Part shown: one piece after another, positions 16,287 to 25,226 of the stretch
Position numbering within the stretch: position 1 is the stretch's first letter
Layout of the letters: every line of letters begins with the position of its first letter
NCBI GenBank assembly: GCA_017554745.1
Contig: JAFZHS010000007.1
Location: 1 to 64,000, forward strand
Direction: 5' to 3'
Source: Clostridiales bacterium
Lineage (GTDB): Bacteria; Bacillota; Clostridia; Saccharofermentanales; Saccharofermentanaceae
Length of the DNA stretch: 64,000 nucleotides
Position numbers and translations under genes: made by a program
The notes under the pieces: model-generated
What the model was told of the DNA's origin: nothing
Database searches by the model: none
What the model saw: the letters and a program-made list of their open reading frames with translations, nothing else

Positions 16287-18651
16287 GCATCTTGTACCTC
16301 AAGCTGTAATTTGTGTCTTCTTCTATTATCCCGATCATGATGTCCGCAAACTTCGGATCAAACTGTCCGCCTTTGCAGTTTTTAAGCTCGTCTTTTATCT
16401 CATCCTGCGACAGGTGCGCGCGGTAGCTTCTGTCACTCGACATTGCATCGTACGCATCGGCAACTGCGATAATGCGCGCCTCTTCGGGAATATCTTCTCC
16501 CTTAATGCCTAACGGATATCCGGCGCCGTCGTATCTCTCGTGATGGCACTTTGCCACCTCGGCAAGCTTGGGATTTTCTTCTATGCTCTTGAGGATCGCA
16601 TAGCCTTTAAGCGAATGCTTCCTGATGACTTCAAATTCTTCTTCGGTAAGTTTGCCGGGCTTTTTGAGGACGTCATCGGGAATGCCGATCTTGCCTACAT
16701 CGTGGAGCAGTCCCATGATGTATATCTCATCCTGCTTAGCCGGTGTGTATCCGGCTCTCTTTGCGATCATCTTGGAGTATTCTGCGACTCTGCTCGAATG
16801 ACCTTTGGTGTAGATATCTTTGGTATCGATGGCAGCAGCAAGAGACTGGACGACGTGGATAAAGAGGTTCTTGTTCTCTCTCGTTTTCTGTTCGACGTCG
16901 AAATAGAGCTGCTTCTGAAGTCTGACCAATTCGATAATATGATTTACACGGAGAAGCAGTACTTCAGGAACGAACGGCTTGCGGATAAAATCCATCGCGC
17001 CCAATGACAGACCGGTCTTCTCGGCGCCGGCGCTCTCATCCGCGGTAAGGAAAACGACAGGCAGGCGCGCGGCGGGTGTATCCTTTGCGCGGAGCCTCTT
17101 TAATGTCTCGTAGCCGTCGAGGCCGGGCATCATAACATCGAGAAGGATAAGATCGGGAAGTGCAGCTTCTTTGTCGAGATAATCGAGCAGTGCATCTCCC
17201 GATTTGAGAGTAGTAGCTTCGATGCCTGCAGACTTCAAGATCTTTTTTGCGATCTGGAGATTGATCTCATCGTCATCAACGACAACGACGTGCTTGTCTT
17301 TTTCTACCTTTACAAGTTCGGCATTGTTGCTGATGAATTCGGTTACATATGAGATCTGCAGATCATCCGCATGTTTCTTCTTCCATCCGTTTATGATGTG
17401 GTCAGCGACTTTCTGTACTGAATCTTCCCTGATGTCAGTGAGGAAAACAAAGTAGTGATTTTTGTTGTTCCTCATAAGGATATCTGACTTGCGGAGTGAT
17501 TCCCTGATATGTGTTCCGAACTCGTCGACGCTGTCGGCAAATCCGCCTTCGGTCACACCGTCGGCAGGCGCAAGAGTGAAGAGCACCTTGCACGCGTTGA
17601 TGTGATGCCTTATCGCATATCTGATGATGTAGCGGTAAACGTGGGAGAATGCGTCTCTGTCGAGCTGGAGCGCGACGTTCTGGATGGAACGCTCGCCTAA
17701 GATCTCGGATATTGCCCTGATATCAAGCTCGGAATTATCGTCCTCGTCGAAAGCATCCTCGTTGTAAAGCTCGTATCCGTGCTTGCCGTTTTTCTTAACG
17801 TTGTACAGGGATTTGTCGGCGAGCTTAAGGAGAGAATTGTAATCGTTGCCGAATCTGGGAACGAATATACCGCCTATCGATGTGCCGAGCGGGATGCCCA
17901 TATCTTCACCCATCAGATTCTTAGCGATTCTGACGAGTTCTTCGTTGAGTCTTACGGTAATGTCCCTGACTTTTTCTTCTGAAGTGACACCCAGCGCGAA
18001 AGCGGTAAACTCGTCACCGCCGATACGTCCGCATTTGCTGCCTGCAGGCATCGTGCTGCGAAGAAGATCTGCAAATCCGATGAGCACTTTGTCGCCCATC
18101 TCGTGACCATAAAGATCGTTAACGAGCTTAAATGAATCGAGGTCGATCATCATGAGGCATCCGGTATGTTCGGAGCATTCCTTGGACAATTCGACTCCGG
18201 TAGCAGCTTTGTTGATAAGTCCAGTAAGCTTATCTGTAGTAGCTTCGCTCTTAAGGCTCTGCATCTCCTGACTGTTGGACATGATGTTGCCGATTCTTCT
18301 TAAGAGAACGTCGGGATTAAATGGCTTACGAATAAAATCGGAAACGCCGACCTCAAATCCGCGCGTTTCCGTATCAACATCTTCATCAGCCGTAAGGAAG
18401 ATGACCGGCGTCTTCATGAGACCTTTCCTGGTCTCCAGTTCACGCAATTTGACGAGAGTCTCGAAGCCGTCCATCTCGGGCATCATGATATCCAGAAGGA
18501 CGAGATCAGGCATTCCGTTGCCGTCGACATATTCGAGAAAAGATTTACCGGATTTGAGCGCTGTAACGCGCATGTTGTTCTTGCTCAAGATGTGGCCAGC
18601 GATCTTAAGATTCGCTGTGTCATCATCAACAACGATTATCCATTTAGCCAT
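16279..18651 (-). CDS. REC-GGDEF-REC-HD-GYP bifunctional c-di-GMP response regulator
   Basis: A 790-residue soluble regulator. REC1 has Asp54; an intact GGDEF domain (GRIGGDEF, 209-215) lacks the RxxD inhibitory site; residues about 315-445 resemble a second, degenerate GGDEF domain; REC2 has Asp505; and an HD-GYP domain follows, with HD at 650-651 and HHERYDGAGYP at 703-713, all metal ligands present. It could both make and degrade c-di-GMP under control of two phosphorylation inputs. It is the first gene of the operon with two hybrid kinases downstream, one carrying the Hpt domain needed to phosphorylate it. Confidence 0.93.
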   Translation of the reverse strand: MAKWIIVVDDDTANLKIAGHILSKNNMRVTALKSGKSFLEYVDGNGMPDLVLLDIMMPEMDGFETLVKLRELETRKGLMKTPVIFLTADEDVDTETRGFEVGVSDFIRKPFNPDVLLRRIGNIMSNSQEMQSLKSEATTDKLTGLINKAATGVELSKECSEHTGCLMMIDLDSFKLVNDLYGHEMGDKVLIGFADLLRSTMPAGSKCGRIGGDEFTAFALGVTSEEKVRDITVRLNEELVRIAKNLMGEDMGIPLGTSIGGIFVPRFGNDYNSLLKLADKSLYNVKKNGKHGYELYNEDAFDEDDNSELDIRAISEILGERSIQNVALQLDRDAFSHVYRYIIRYAIRHHINACKVLFTLAPADGVTEGGFADSVDEFGTHIRESLRKSDILMRNNKNHYFVFLTDIREDSVQKVADHIINGWKKKHADDLQISYVTEFISNNAELVKVEKDKHVVVVDDDEINLQIAKKILKSAGIEATTLKSGDALLDYLDKEAALPDLILLDVMMPGLDGYETLKRLRAKDTPAARLPVVFLTADESAGAEKTGLSLGAMDFIRKPFVPEVLLLRVNHIIELVRLQKQLYFDVEQKTRENKNLFIHVVQSLAAAIDTKDIYTKGHSSRVAEYSKMIAKRAGYTPAKQDEIYIMGLLHDVGKIGIPDDVLKKPGKLTEEEFEVIRKHSLKGYAILKSIEENPKLAEVAKCHHERYDGAGYPLGIKGEDIPEEARIIAVADAYDAMSSDRSYRAHLSQDEIKDELKNCKGGQFDPKFADIMIGIIEEDTNYSLRYKMHD

Positions 18652-18683
18652 ATGAAGTTACCCCGTAAAGCAGCACATGATTC

Positions 18684-18692
18684 ATTGTATCA
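18684..18692 (-). promoter_or_regulatory. Candidate extended -10 promoter of the phosphorelay operon
   Basis: On the minus strand TGATACAAT (TGn plus TACAAT) lies about 33 bases upstream of the regulator ATG at 18651. The region further upstream is very AT-rich and has no clear -35, as is usual for extended -10 promoters. Confidence 0.4.
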
Positions 18693-18764
18693 TGGATTCA
18701 CAGTCGCATATATATAAATATTTTTTATCTATTTCTGAATTTTCGGCAAATCTTCAACTGATGC

Positions 18765-20042
18765 TTACTGGCGGTGCAGGTAGTATGTCTGGCCGTTCTT
18801 TTCGCAGTAGATGCTCATCTCATAGTAAGATTTTACATAGAACGTAAAGCAGGGACGGTTTGCCTCAGCATAGCTGGTCCCGGCACAGAAAACGTTTTCC
18901 TTATAGTAGAAACTGTCGTTAGCGTTGAAGTCTATCATCGGGATATTGGTATAGAAGGTATTGCCTTTTCCGTTTTGTCCCTGCTCAAGCCTGTAGTAAT
19001 ATGTGCCGGACTTCCATTCTCCGAAGAAAAACTTATCAGCGACCTTGCTGTTCTTGAAGATCACATAGCCTACGTCGGGAACGTCATAATACCCGAAAGC
19101 ATCCATAAGGTAAGATTCGTAATCGGTACTGACGGCCGCGAGATTAAGAGCGTTGCATACTGCCATGTACGAAGCAGCATTGGAATAATCGGAGATCATT
19201 TCGAAATAGCCTGCGGCTGCCTCGAAATCACCGTCGTAATAGAGATTCTCGCCTTCTTTGAAGATCATCTCAGCTACTTCTTCGTAAAGGCTTGCAGTCT
19301 TGGCGTTATGGTCCTTGATCGTTTCAATGATATTTGCAGCTTCAGCGTAATTGCCCATATACGCATGGTAAAGTGCGACACCTGCGCGGCTCTCGACATA
19401 GGCATCAAATGCTTCTTCGCAGCCCTGGTCATATACGGTCTTGAGCTCGTTGCTTAATGCTAAGATCCTGTCGCTCGAATAATCTCTGTAACCGGCAAGT
19501 TCGCCCGCTGCCAGGTGATAACGCGCGTCCAGCTCGATCTGTTTTCCAAGCTCCGTATCGTAGCCTGAGACCTGATATCCCCAGTCTAATTCTTCTTCGA
19601 ACTTATCTTTTCCCGCCAGCTTGTCGGCATATTTTTTGCTGCACTCTTTGGCAAGTCCGAGCGCGTCCTCATAACTGCTGATGCTGTAGAACTTCATTGC
19701 GGCTTCATTAAGTTTTCCGCTTTCCTTCAGCGTTCCTGCATCTACATAAATGAGAAGAACGTTATCGTGCATATCGGTAAGAGGCTTTACCAAGAGCAGT
19801 TTGTCGGCTGTCTCGAAGTTGCCGTCTTTTGCGTTTTTTATTGCCAGCAGATAAGTGCAGAAGTAAGTCCCGAGCGGAGCGATGATAAGGAAGAAGACCA
19901 AAAGAAGAACAACGGTAAGAACAGCTTTATTTTTGGGCTTAGCCGGCTTCTTTTCTTTAGCAGCAGGTTCGCGAGCACCTTCTGTTTCCGGGACAGTTTC
20001 TGTCTCGGGCTTTTCGATGTCGATGTCGTTAATAGGATCCAC
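18765..20042 (-). CDS. Membrane-anchored TPR-like repeat protein
   Basis: A 425-residue protein of unknown function. An acidic and Lys/Pro-rich N-terminus (residues 1-38) precedes one membrane helix (about 39-62). The outside part contains helical TPR-like pairs (for example GNYAEAANIIETIKDHN and GDFEAAAGYFEMISDYSNA), and a C-terminal beta-rich domain (about 320-425, many Tyr and Phe) has no family I recognise. The layout suggests a surface scaffold or sensor. It is transcribed divergently from the thioredoxin lipoprotein gene, and its promoter must lie within 20043-20225. Confidence 0.75.
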   Translation of the reverse strand: MDPINDIDIEKPETETVPETEGAREPAAKEKKPAKPKNKAVLTVVLLLVFFLIIAPLGTYFCTYLLAIKNAKDGNFETADKLLLVKPLTDMHDNVLLIYVDAGTLKESGKLNEAAMKFYSISSYEDALGLAKECSKKYADKLAGKDKFEEELDWGYQVSGYDTELGKQIELDARYHLAAGELAGYRDYSSDRILALSNELKTVYDQGCEEAFDAYVESRAGVALYHAYMGNYAEAANIIETIKDHNAKTASLYEEVAEMIFKEGENLYYDGDFEAAAGYFEMISDYSNAASYMAVCNALNLAAVSTDYESYLMDAFGYYDVPDVGYVIFKNSKVADKFFFGEWKSGTYYYRLEQGQNGKGNTFYTNIPMIDFNANDSFYYKENVFCAGTSYAEANRPCFTFYVKSYYEMSIYCEKNGQTYYLHRQ

Positions 20043-20171
20043 CAGCGCGCTCCTTATGCAAATACTTCTTTTACCATTTTATCAAAACACATCACATGCC
20101 ACTATCGTTTTCGCGGGTTAAAACACAATGTCATACAAGACGGCGGGACATTGCCTCAATTCTGAAAATAC

Positions 20172-20193
20172 CGTGAATGTTATAATGTTCACG
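20172..20193 (+). promoter_or_regulatory. Promoter with palindrome over the -10 box of the redox operon
   Basis: TATAAT at 20181-20186 sits inside an inverted repeat, CGTGAA (20172-20177) and TTCACG (20188-20193), 10 bases apart. A repressor bound there would block the promoter of the gene at 20226. A second inverted repeat, CAATGTC (20126-20132) with GACATTG (20147-20153), lies upstream. The -35 is unclear. Confidence 0.5.
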
Positions 20194-20225
20194 TTGCAAA
20201 ACAAGATATGGGAAAGGAATTTTGT

Positions 20226-20867
20226 ATGAAAAAATTTGTTGCAATGGTGCTTTGTTTAGCGATGATTATGGGGATCGCTTCATGCAGCACTACCACAGAG
20301 ACTACAAAGAAAAACAGAAGAGACGATTCTGCTACGGAAGAGACCAAGAAAAGACGCGATTCCGAGACAGAAGATGAGACAGAAGAACAGACCACGCACG
20401 ATAACGCTACAAATATCGTGTATTCTGGCGACCAGGTAAAGTTCAGCACTACTGACAGAGACGGCAACCCGTACAACGAGAGTGTTTTCGGGGACTATGA
20501 TCTTATCATGATCAATTTCTGGGAGCCCTGGTGCGGACCTTGCGTAGGAGAGATTCCCGATCTTCAGGAACTTTACGCAAATTATAAGGACAAGGGCCTT
20601 CTCATTATCGGTGTCTATTCCGAGACATCAATGGAGTCTGAAGTGGATGATGTGCTCAAAGGCAGCAATGTCGATTATCTGATCCTGAGATATACTTCTG
20701 AATTTGACAGATTCCAGTCAGGCTATGTCCCGACGACCATCCTCGTGGACAAAAACGGAAATGTTATTAACTCCGGCGAGTCATATCAGGGTGTTGATGA
20801 ATCCCTGATTGTCGGATCAAGAACATACGATCAATGGGAGGCTATAATCACACGTTATATCAAGTGA
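20226..20867 (+). CDS. Thioredoxin-fold (TlpA/ResA-like) lipoprotein
   Basis: A 213-residue lipoprotein. The ATG at 20226 is preferred over 20208 because AAAGGA precedes it and it begins the signal peptide; the lipobox is IASC (Cys20). A charged linker (about 21-60) precedes a thioredoxin fold with the active site WCGPC (102-106), and VPTTILVDKNG holds the cis-proline. It should reduce disulfides or partner thiols outside the membrane. It heads an operon with a CXXC mini-protein and a membrane 4Fe-4S protein, which probably supply its electrons. Confidence 0.9.
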   Translation: MKKFVAMVLCLAMIMGIASCSTTTETTKKNRRDDSATEETKKRRDSETEDETEEQTTHDNATNIVYSGDQVKFSTTDRDGNPYNESVFGDYDLIMINFWEPWCGPCVGEIPDLQELYANYKDKGLLIIGVYSETSMESEVDDVLKGSNVDYLILRYTSEFDRFQSGYVPTTILVDKNGNVINSGESYQGVDESLIVGSRTYDQWEAIITRYIK

Positions 20868-20877
20868 TGCACGAGAA

Positions 20878-21015
20878 ATGAAAAGATACATACCTGCCAT
20901 CGTTCTTATCATTTTGTCTGCCGGCCTGATAGCCGCCGGCATCATCATGCATCAGCCCGAATCGATCCTTCACAAAGCGGTCAGGATCTGTATGGAGTGT
21001 ATCGGCCTTGGATAG
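20878..21015 (+). CDS. CD1871A-family CXXC-motif mini-protein (45 aa)
   Basis: A short gene between the thioredoxin lipoprotein and the Fe-S protein. The product has a membrane helix (about residues 5-24) and ends RICMECIGLG, with the CXXC pair at residues 38-41. This matches the CD1871A family of tiny CXXC membrane proteins found beside TlpA-like and NapH-like genes in clostridia. The ATG is 10 bases after the upstream stop, and the gene overlaps the next one. It probably relays thiol electrons across or along the membrane with its two neighbours. Confidence 0.85.
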   Translation: MKRYIPAIVLIILSAGLIAAGIIMHQPESILHKAVRICMECIGLG

Positions 21016-21865
21016 AAAGAAGATCAGATTCGGGATACAGGCAGCGGCAACGCTGATCCAAAACGCAAACTTCAAAGGCTTCTTCACCGGCAGGATATAT
21101 GAAGGAGCATCCAAATCAGTCTGCGTCCCGGGCTTGAATTGCTATTCCTGTCCCGGTGCGATAGGCTCCTGCCCTATCGGATCTTTGCAGAGTTTCTTAG
21201 GAGGAATCAAGTTCAAGTTCCCGTACTATGTGCTCGGACTTCTGATCTTCTTCGGAGCCGTGCTCGGCAGGGCAGTGTGCGGATTTTTGTGTCCTTTTGG
21301 TTTCCTTCAGGATCTTATCTACAAGATCCCGTTTTATAAGAAAAACAAATTTGCTATCGATAAATTCTTGCGCTATCTGAAGTATGCGGTGCTGCTTATT
21401 CTGGTCATCATTCTTCCGATGACATTTAATCTGACGCCTTTCTTCTGCAAGTATGTGTGTCCAGAAGGAACACTTGCCGGCGTGATGCTGGCTTCTGCAG
21501 ACGAGAAGGTGAGAACTGTCCTGGGTCCGCTTTTTAACTGGAAGCTGATACTGCTTCTGATATTCATTGTTACGGGCCTTATTGTAAGACGTCCTTTCTG
21601 CAAGTATGTCTGTCCTTTGGGCGCGATCTACGGATTTTTCAATAAGGTTGCGCTTTACAGGATGACGTGCGACAAGAGCAAGTGTACCAATTGCGGTGCT
21701 TGTGCCAAGGCCTGCCAGATGAATGTCGATCCTTCCAAGACACCGAACAGTATGGAATGCATCCGCTGCGGCGAGTGTCTGGACAAATGCCCGTCAGGTG
21801 CTTTGCATATGGGGTTTGGTAAGAGTAAAGTAAAAGCAGAATCTAAAACTGTCTCGGGAGAATAA
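21008..21865 (+). CDS. Membrane 4Fe-4S electron-transfer protein (NapH/CcoG-like)
   Basis: A 285-residue protein with about four membrane helices and two kinds of cysteine sites. Membrane-flanking CxxxCP motifs occur three times (CGFLCPFG, CKYVCPEG, CKYVCPLG), and two ferredoxin 4Fe-4S motifs lie near residues 220-260 (CTNCGACAKAC, CIRCGECLDKCP). The start is TTG at 21008, with GGAG 9 bases upstream, overlapping the CXXC gene. Such proteins move electrons from cytoplasmic donors to the outside. In this operon the acceptors would be the CXXC mini-protein and the thioredoxin lipoprotein; this is inference from context. Confidence 0.88.
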   Translation: MDRKKIRFGIQAAATLIQNANFKGFFTGRIYEGASKSVCVPGLNCYSCPGAIGSCPIGSLQSFLGGIKFKFPYYVLGLLIFFGAVLGRAVCGFLCPFGFLQDLIYKIPFYKKNKFAIDKFLRYLKYAVLLILVIILPMTFNLTPFFCKYVCPEGTLAGVMLASADEKVRTVLGPLFNWKLILLLIFIVTGLIVRRPFCKYVCPLGAIYGFFNKVALYRMTCDKSKCTNCGACAKACQMNVDPSKTPNSMECIRCGECLDKCPSGALHMGFGKSKVKAESKTVSGE

Positions 21866-21866
21866 T

Positions 21867-22268
21867 ATGAAGAGAGAATTGGGAATAGCAAGATGCGGAC
21901 TGGCTTGCTGCCTTTGCTCCGAGAATGTTACATGTAAAGGCTGCAAGAGGGATGGTTTTCTTGAGCTTTCATGGTGTAAGGATGCGGAGTTTTGCGAGAA
22001 CCGCAAATGCGTGATCAGCAAAGGCCTTGCAGGCTGTTATGAATGCGAACCCGGTGAATGCAGAAAAGGTCTCTATGCTGAGAAGATCAAGGCCAGAGCT
22101 TTTGCTGAATATGCAAAGAGATACGGCATGGAGGACCTTCTTGATTGTCTCGAAAGAAACGAGAAGGCAGGCATTATATACCATCGCGAAGGCATCATGG
22201 GCGACTACGATGAATTCGATGATATGGAAAAACTGATCAACTTCATTAAGACAGGCAAGCGGGATTAA
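21867..22268 (+). CDS. DUF3795 cysteine-rich protein
   Basis: A 133-residue protein matching DUF3795: the N-terminal half is rich in paired cysteines (ARCGLACCLC, VTCKGCKRDG, WCKDAEFCENRKC, GCYECEPGEC) and likely binds zinc or an Fe-S cluster. The function of the family is unknown. It starts one base after the Fe-S gene, so it is part of the same operon. The cysteine content fits the redox setting. Confidence 0.85.
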   Translation: MKRELGIARCGLACCLCSENVTCKGCKRDGFLELSWCKDAEFCENRKCVISKGLAGCYECEPGECRKGLYAEKIKARAFAEYAKRYGMEDLLDCLERNEKAGIIYHREGIMGDYDEFDDMEKLINFIKTGKRD

Positions 22269-22272
22269 CAGT

Positions 22273-23328
22273 ATGAAAAGCGAACCCAAAGTTTTTGAGA
22301 ACAAGAAGCCTAAGCAGAAAGCATTTATCTCGGGATTCCTTAAAGTCACGATCGTTTTAGCCATCATCGCGGTAGTTGCCCTTGCCAAAACAGTCAGTGC
22401 GGATCCCACGTCAATGACTACGATCGTTACGATCTCAATGGCGGCCGTTATCGTGCTGGGTGTTGCTGTCACCTTCGGTATACGCGATGCCATAAGAGCC
22501 CAGAAGATAATCGTAAAGGTCTCTGACGATGAAGTTGATGTCACCGTCGGTACGGCACACGGTGTTTATCCGGTAGCAGACTTCATCGGAACAAACTTAA
22601 ATGATTCCGGCGAGACATACAGGAAATATAATTTGGAACTCGTATTTGCCAATGGTGAATCTGAAGACAATCTCTACGTTGCTTTGCCCGGAATCAGAGG
22701 GTGGCTGTTCTCCAAGATCGTGGATGCAATTGCGATTGCCAAGCACAACCTGACCGGTGAGGAAGAAAAATACGAACCGTTTGACGGCGATCTATATGAA
22801 GGCACCACAGTCGAACCTTTTGCCGGCAATCCGGTTAAGACACTCTTTAAGTTTCTTATGTTTGAGTTGTTCATGATCGGTTTGATAACGGCAATATTCG
22901 TATTCTTTAAGATCAACATCAGTTTGACGATGAAAATCGTATTATCGGTTTTAGCCGGAATAAGCGTAATAGTAACCATTGTCTGGATAATCATTACGCC
23001 CAGACTCAATAAAAAGAGCCTTGCTAATCAGGTAGGATCACTGCGTTTTGAAGACTATGGACTGAAGATCAATGACGAAGAATTCTTATACCGCAACATC
23101 AAGTCTATAAGCATGACTCCCCCTTATCTTCTTAACGTGAATGAGGAATTCAGAATATTGACGATAGAGCTCAAGCATTCTGACGAGCCCAGAGTGTTTA
23201 ATCTGGTCTTAAGACCGAAAGCCAATGAGACGGAAGAACTTGTAGCTGCTGGGTGCTCGTGTACCTATCCGGCTCTTTATGAAAGGATCAAGACTGATCC
23301 CGGTACTGCGGAGTTATTCAAAGAATGA
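22273..23328 (+). CDS. Four-helix membrane protein of unknown function
   Basis: A 351-residue protein with helix pairs at about residues 20-68 and 195-240. Between and after them lie two beta-rich soluble segments (about 75-190 and 255-351) that look related to each other and to bacterial PH-like domains (IIVKVSDDEVDV...GVYPVADF; LRFEDYGLKINDEEFLYRNI). I do not recognise the family. It is tightly packed between the DUF3795 and Nudix genes, with a 4-base overlap to the latter. Confidence 0.7.
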   Translation: MKSEPKVFENKKPKQKAFISGFLKVTIVLAIIAVVALAKTVSADPTSMTTIVTISMAAVIVLGVAVTFGIRDAIRAQKIIVKVSDDEVDVTVGTAHGVYPVADFIGTNLNDSGETYRKYNLELVFANGESEDNLYVALPGIRGWLFSKIVDAIAIAKHNLTGEEEKYEPFDGDLYEGTTVEPFAGNPVKTLFKFLMFELFMIGLITAIFVFFKINISLTMKIVLSVLAGISVIVTIVWIIITPRLNKKSLANQVGSLRFEDYGLKINDEEFLYRNIKSISMTPPYLLNVNEEFRILTIELKHSDEPRVFNLVLRPKANETEELVAAGCSCTYPALYERIKTDPGTAELFKE

Positions 23329-23813
23329 ACGCATCAGATAACGATAAAGATCTCGGATATATCATGAACCTTCGAAAGGTCGTAGGACACCGTCCTCTGA
23401 TCATGCCAGGTGCCGGCGTTTTTATTATCAATGACAAGGGCGAGTTTCTTCTTGAGAAGCGCAGGGACAACGGCCTTTGGGATTTCCCAGCAGGCGCGAT
23501 GGAGCTTGGCGAGAGCTTTGAAGAGTGCGCCAGAAGAGAAGTCTTCGAAGAGACTGGCCTTGTCTGCGGTAAGCTAGAGTTTTTCGCCACTGTATCAGGC
23601 AAAGAATATTACAACGTTTATCCTAACGGCGACCAGGCATATTTTTGCGGGATCAAATATATCTGCCGTGACTATTCGGGAACGCTTAAGGCGCAGGAAG
23701 AAGAGGTCACGGAGCTTAGATTTTTCGCGCCTGATGGATTGCCGGAAGAGATGAAGCCGGTCAGCAGAGAATGGGTAAGTAAAGTAAGCGAGTATCTTAG
23801 ACAAAACGGTTGA
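23325..23813 (+). CDS. Nudix hydrolase
   Basis: A 162-residue Nudix protein. The catalytic box fits GX5EX7REUXEEXGU exactly, running from GAMELGE through REVFEETGL at about residues 51-73. It hydrolyses a nucleoside diphosphate-linked substrate, identity unknown. The start overlaps the upstream stop (ATGA), which couples translation. The first 20 residues precede the core beta-sheet. Confidence 0.9.
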   Translation: MNASDNDKDLGYIMNLRKVVGHRPLIMPGAGVFIINDKGEFLLEKRRDNGLWDFPAGAMELGESFEECARREVFEETGLVCGKLEFFATVSGKEYYNVYPNGDQAYFCGIKYICRDYSGTLKAQEEEVTELRFFAPDGLPEEMKPVSREWVSKVSEYLRQNG

Positions 23814-23833
23814 TCCGTAACGGAGTAACGCAT

Positions 23834-25225
23834 ATGGGAATCAAGGCTTGTTATATGGTGCCGCATCCGCCGCTTATCGTGCCGGCTGTCGGCAGAGGCG
23901 GAGAGAAGAAGATCCTCGAGACCACAAAGGCTTATGAGCGTGTTGCTCAGGCGATCTCTAAGATCGCGCCTGATACGATCGTTATCATCAGTCCGCATTC
24001 TGTCATGTATGCCGACTATTTCCATATATCTCCCGGCATTGAAGCGGAAGGTGATTTCAGCCGTTTCGGAGCGCCCGAAGTGAGCTTTAATGAGAAATAC
24101 GATAAAGAATTTGCAGTCGTTCTTGAATCACTTCTTTATTCTGATGATTTTCCCGGCGGCACTAAGGGTGAGCGCGATAAAGAGCTTGATCACGGCACGA
24201 TGGTGCCTCTGTATTTCATCAGAAAGCACTATCAGGGAGGCAAGATCATAAGGATCGGACTTTCAGGTCTTCCATTGTCTGATCACTATAAACTCGGAAC
24301 ATATATCAAACAGGTTGCAGAAGACTTGGGCCGCAACACGGTTATTGTCGCGAGCGGAGACCTGTCTCATAAACTTAAGGATTACGGTCCTTACGGATTT
24401 GCCGAAGAAGGCCCGGTTTACGATGAGAAGATAATGGAAGCAGCTGCCAAAGCGGACTTTGGCGGAATGCTGGAATTCAATGAAGACTTCCTCGATAAAG
24501 CAGCAGAATGCGGGCACCGTTCCTTCTGCATCATGGCCGGCACTCTTGACGGTGTTGATGTTAAGCCGGAAGTCTTATCGCATCAGGACGTTACCGGAGT
24601 CGGCTACGGAATAGCAATCTTCGAGCCCGGCGAAAAGAATGAGGAAAGATGTTTTCTCAAGATCATGGCTGACAAAGTGAAGTCAACCAATTCTTCGCCT
24701 TATGTAAGACTTGCAAGGGCAACCATCGAGAAGTTCGTTAAGACACATAAGAGACTAAAATTCCCCGAAGATCTGCCTGAAGGATTAGCGGATGAACTGC
24801 CTGAAGAAGCCGTAAATGACAGGGCAGGAGCCTTTGTATCCGTCCACAAGAACGGAATGCTCAGGGGATGCATCGGAACCATCGGTCCCGTTCAGGACTG
24901 CATCGCTGAAGAGATAATCAGCAATGCGATAAGCGCGGTATCAAGGGACCCGAGATTCGACAAAGTGCGTGAGAATGAACTTGATCTTCTCGAGATAAAT
25001 GTTGATGTGCTGGGTAAGCCTGAATATATAGACGGTCCTCAATATTTGGACGTAAAGCGTTACGGAGTAATAGTTTCATGCGGTTCAAGGAGAGGGCTCT
25101 TATTGCCTGACCTCGAAGGTGTTGATACTGTAGCTGACCAGATCGATATCGCGATGCGCAAAGGCGGGATCACTCCCGATGACAATTACCGCCTTCAGAG
25201 ATTTGAAGTCGTAAGGTACAAGTGA
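23834..25225 (+). CDS. AmmeMemoRadiSam proteins B and A fused (MEMO1-like plus AMMECR1 domains)
   Basis: A 463-residue fusion. The N-terminal domain (about 1-270) belongs to the MEMO/LigB class III extradiol dioxygenase-like family (CYMVPHPPLIVP, ISPHSVMYADYF, SGDLSHKL, GHRSFCIMAG). The C-terminal AMMECR1 domain (about 280-463) has the hallmark LRGCIGT near residue 345. ATG 23834 is chosen for GGAG 8 bases upstream; the alternative TTG at 23810 has no site. The radical SAM partner follows after one base. The trio is conserved widely, but its substrate is not established to my knowledge. Confidence 0.9.
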   Translation: MGIKACYMVPHPPLIVPAVGRGGEKKILETTKAYERVAQAISKIAPDTIVIISPHSVMYADYFHISPGIEAEGDFSRFGAPEVSFNEKYDKEFAVVLESLLYSDDFPGGTKGERDKELDHGTMVPLYFIRKHYQGGKIIRIGLSGLPLSDHYKLGTYIKQVAEDLGRNTVIVASGDLSHKLKDYGPYGFAEEGPVYDEKIMEAAAKADFGGMLEFNEDFLDKAAECGHRSFCIMAGTLDGVDVKPEVLSHQDVTGVGYGIAIFEPGEKNEERCFLKIMADKVKSTNSSPYVRLARATIEKFVKTHKRLKFPEDLPEGLADELPEEAVNDRAGAFVSVHKNGMLRGCIGTIGPVQDCIAEEIISNAISAVSRDPRFDKVRENELDLLEINVDVLGKPEYIDGPQYLDVKRYGVIVSCGSRRGLLLPDLEGVDTVADQIDIAMRKGGITPDDNYRLQRFEVVRYK

Positions 25226-25226
25226 T

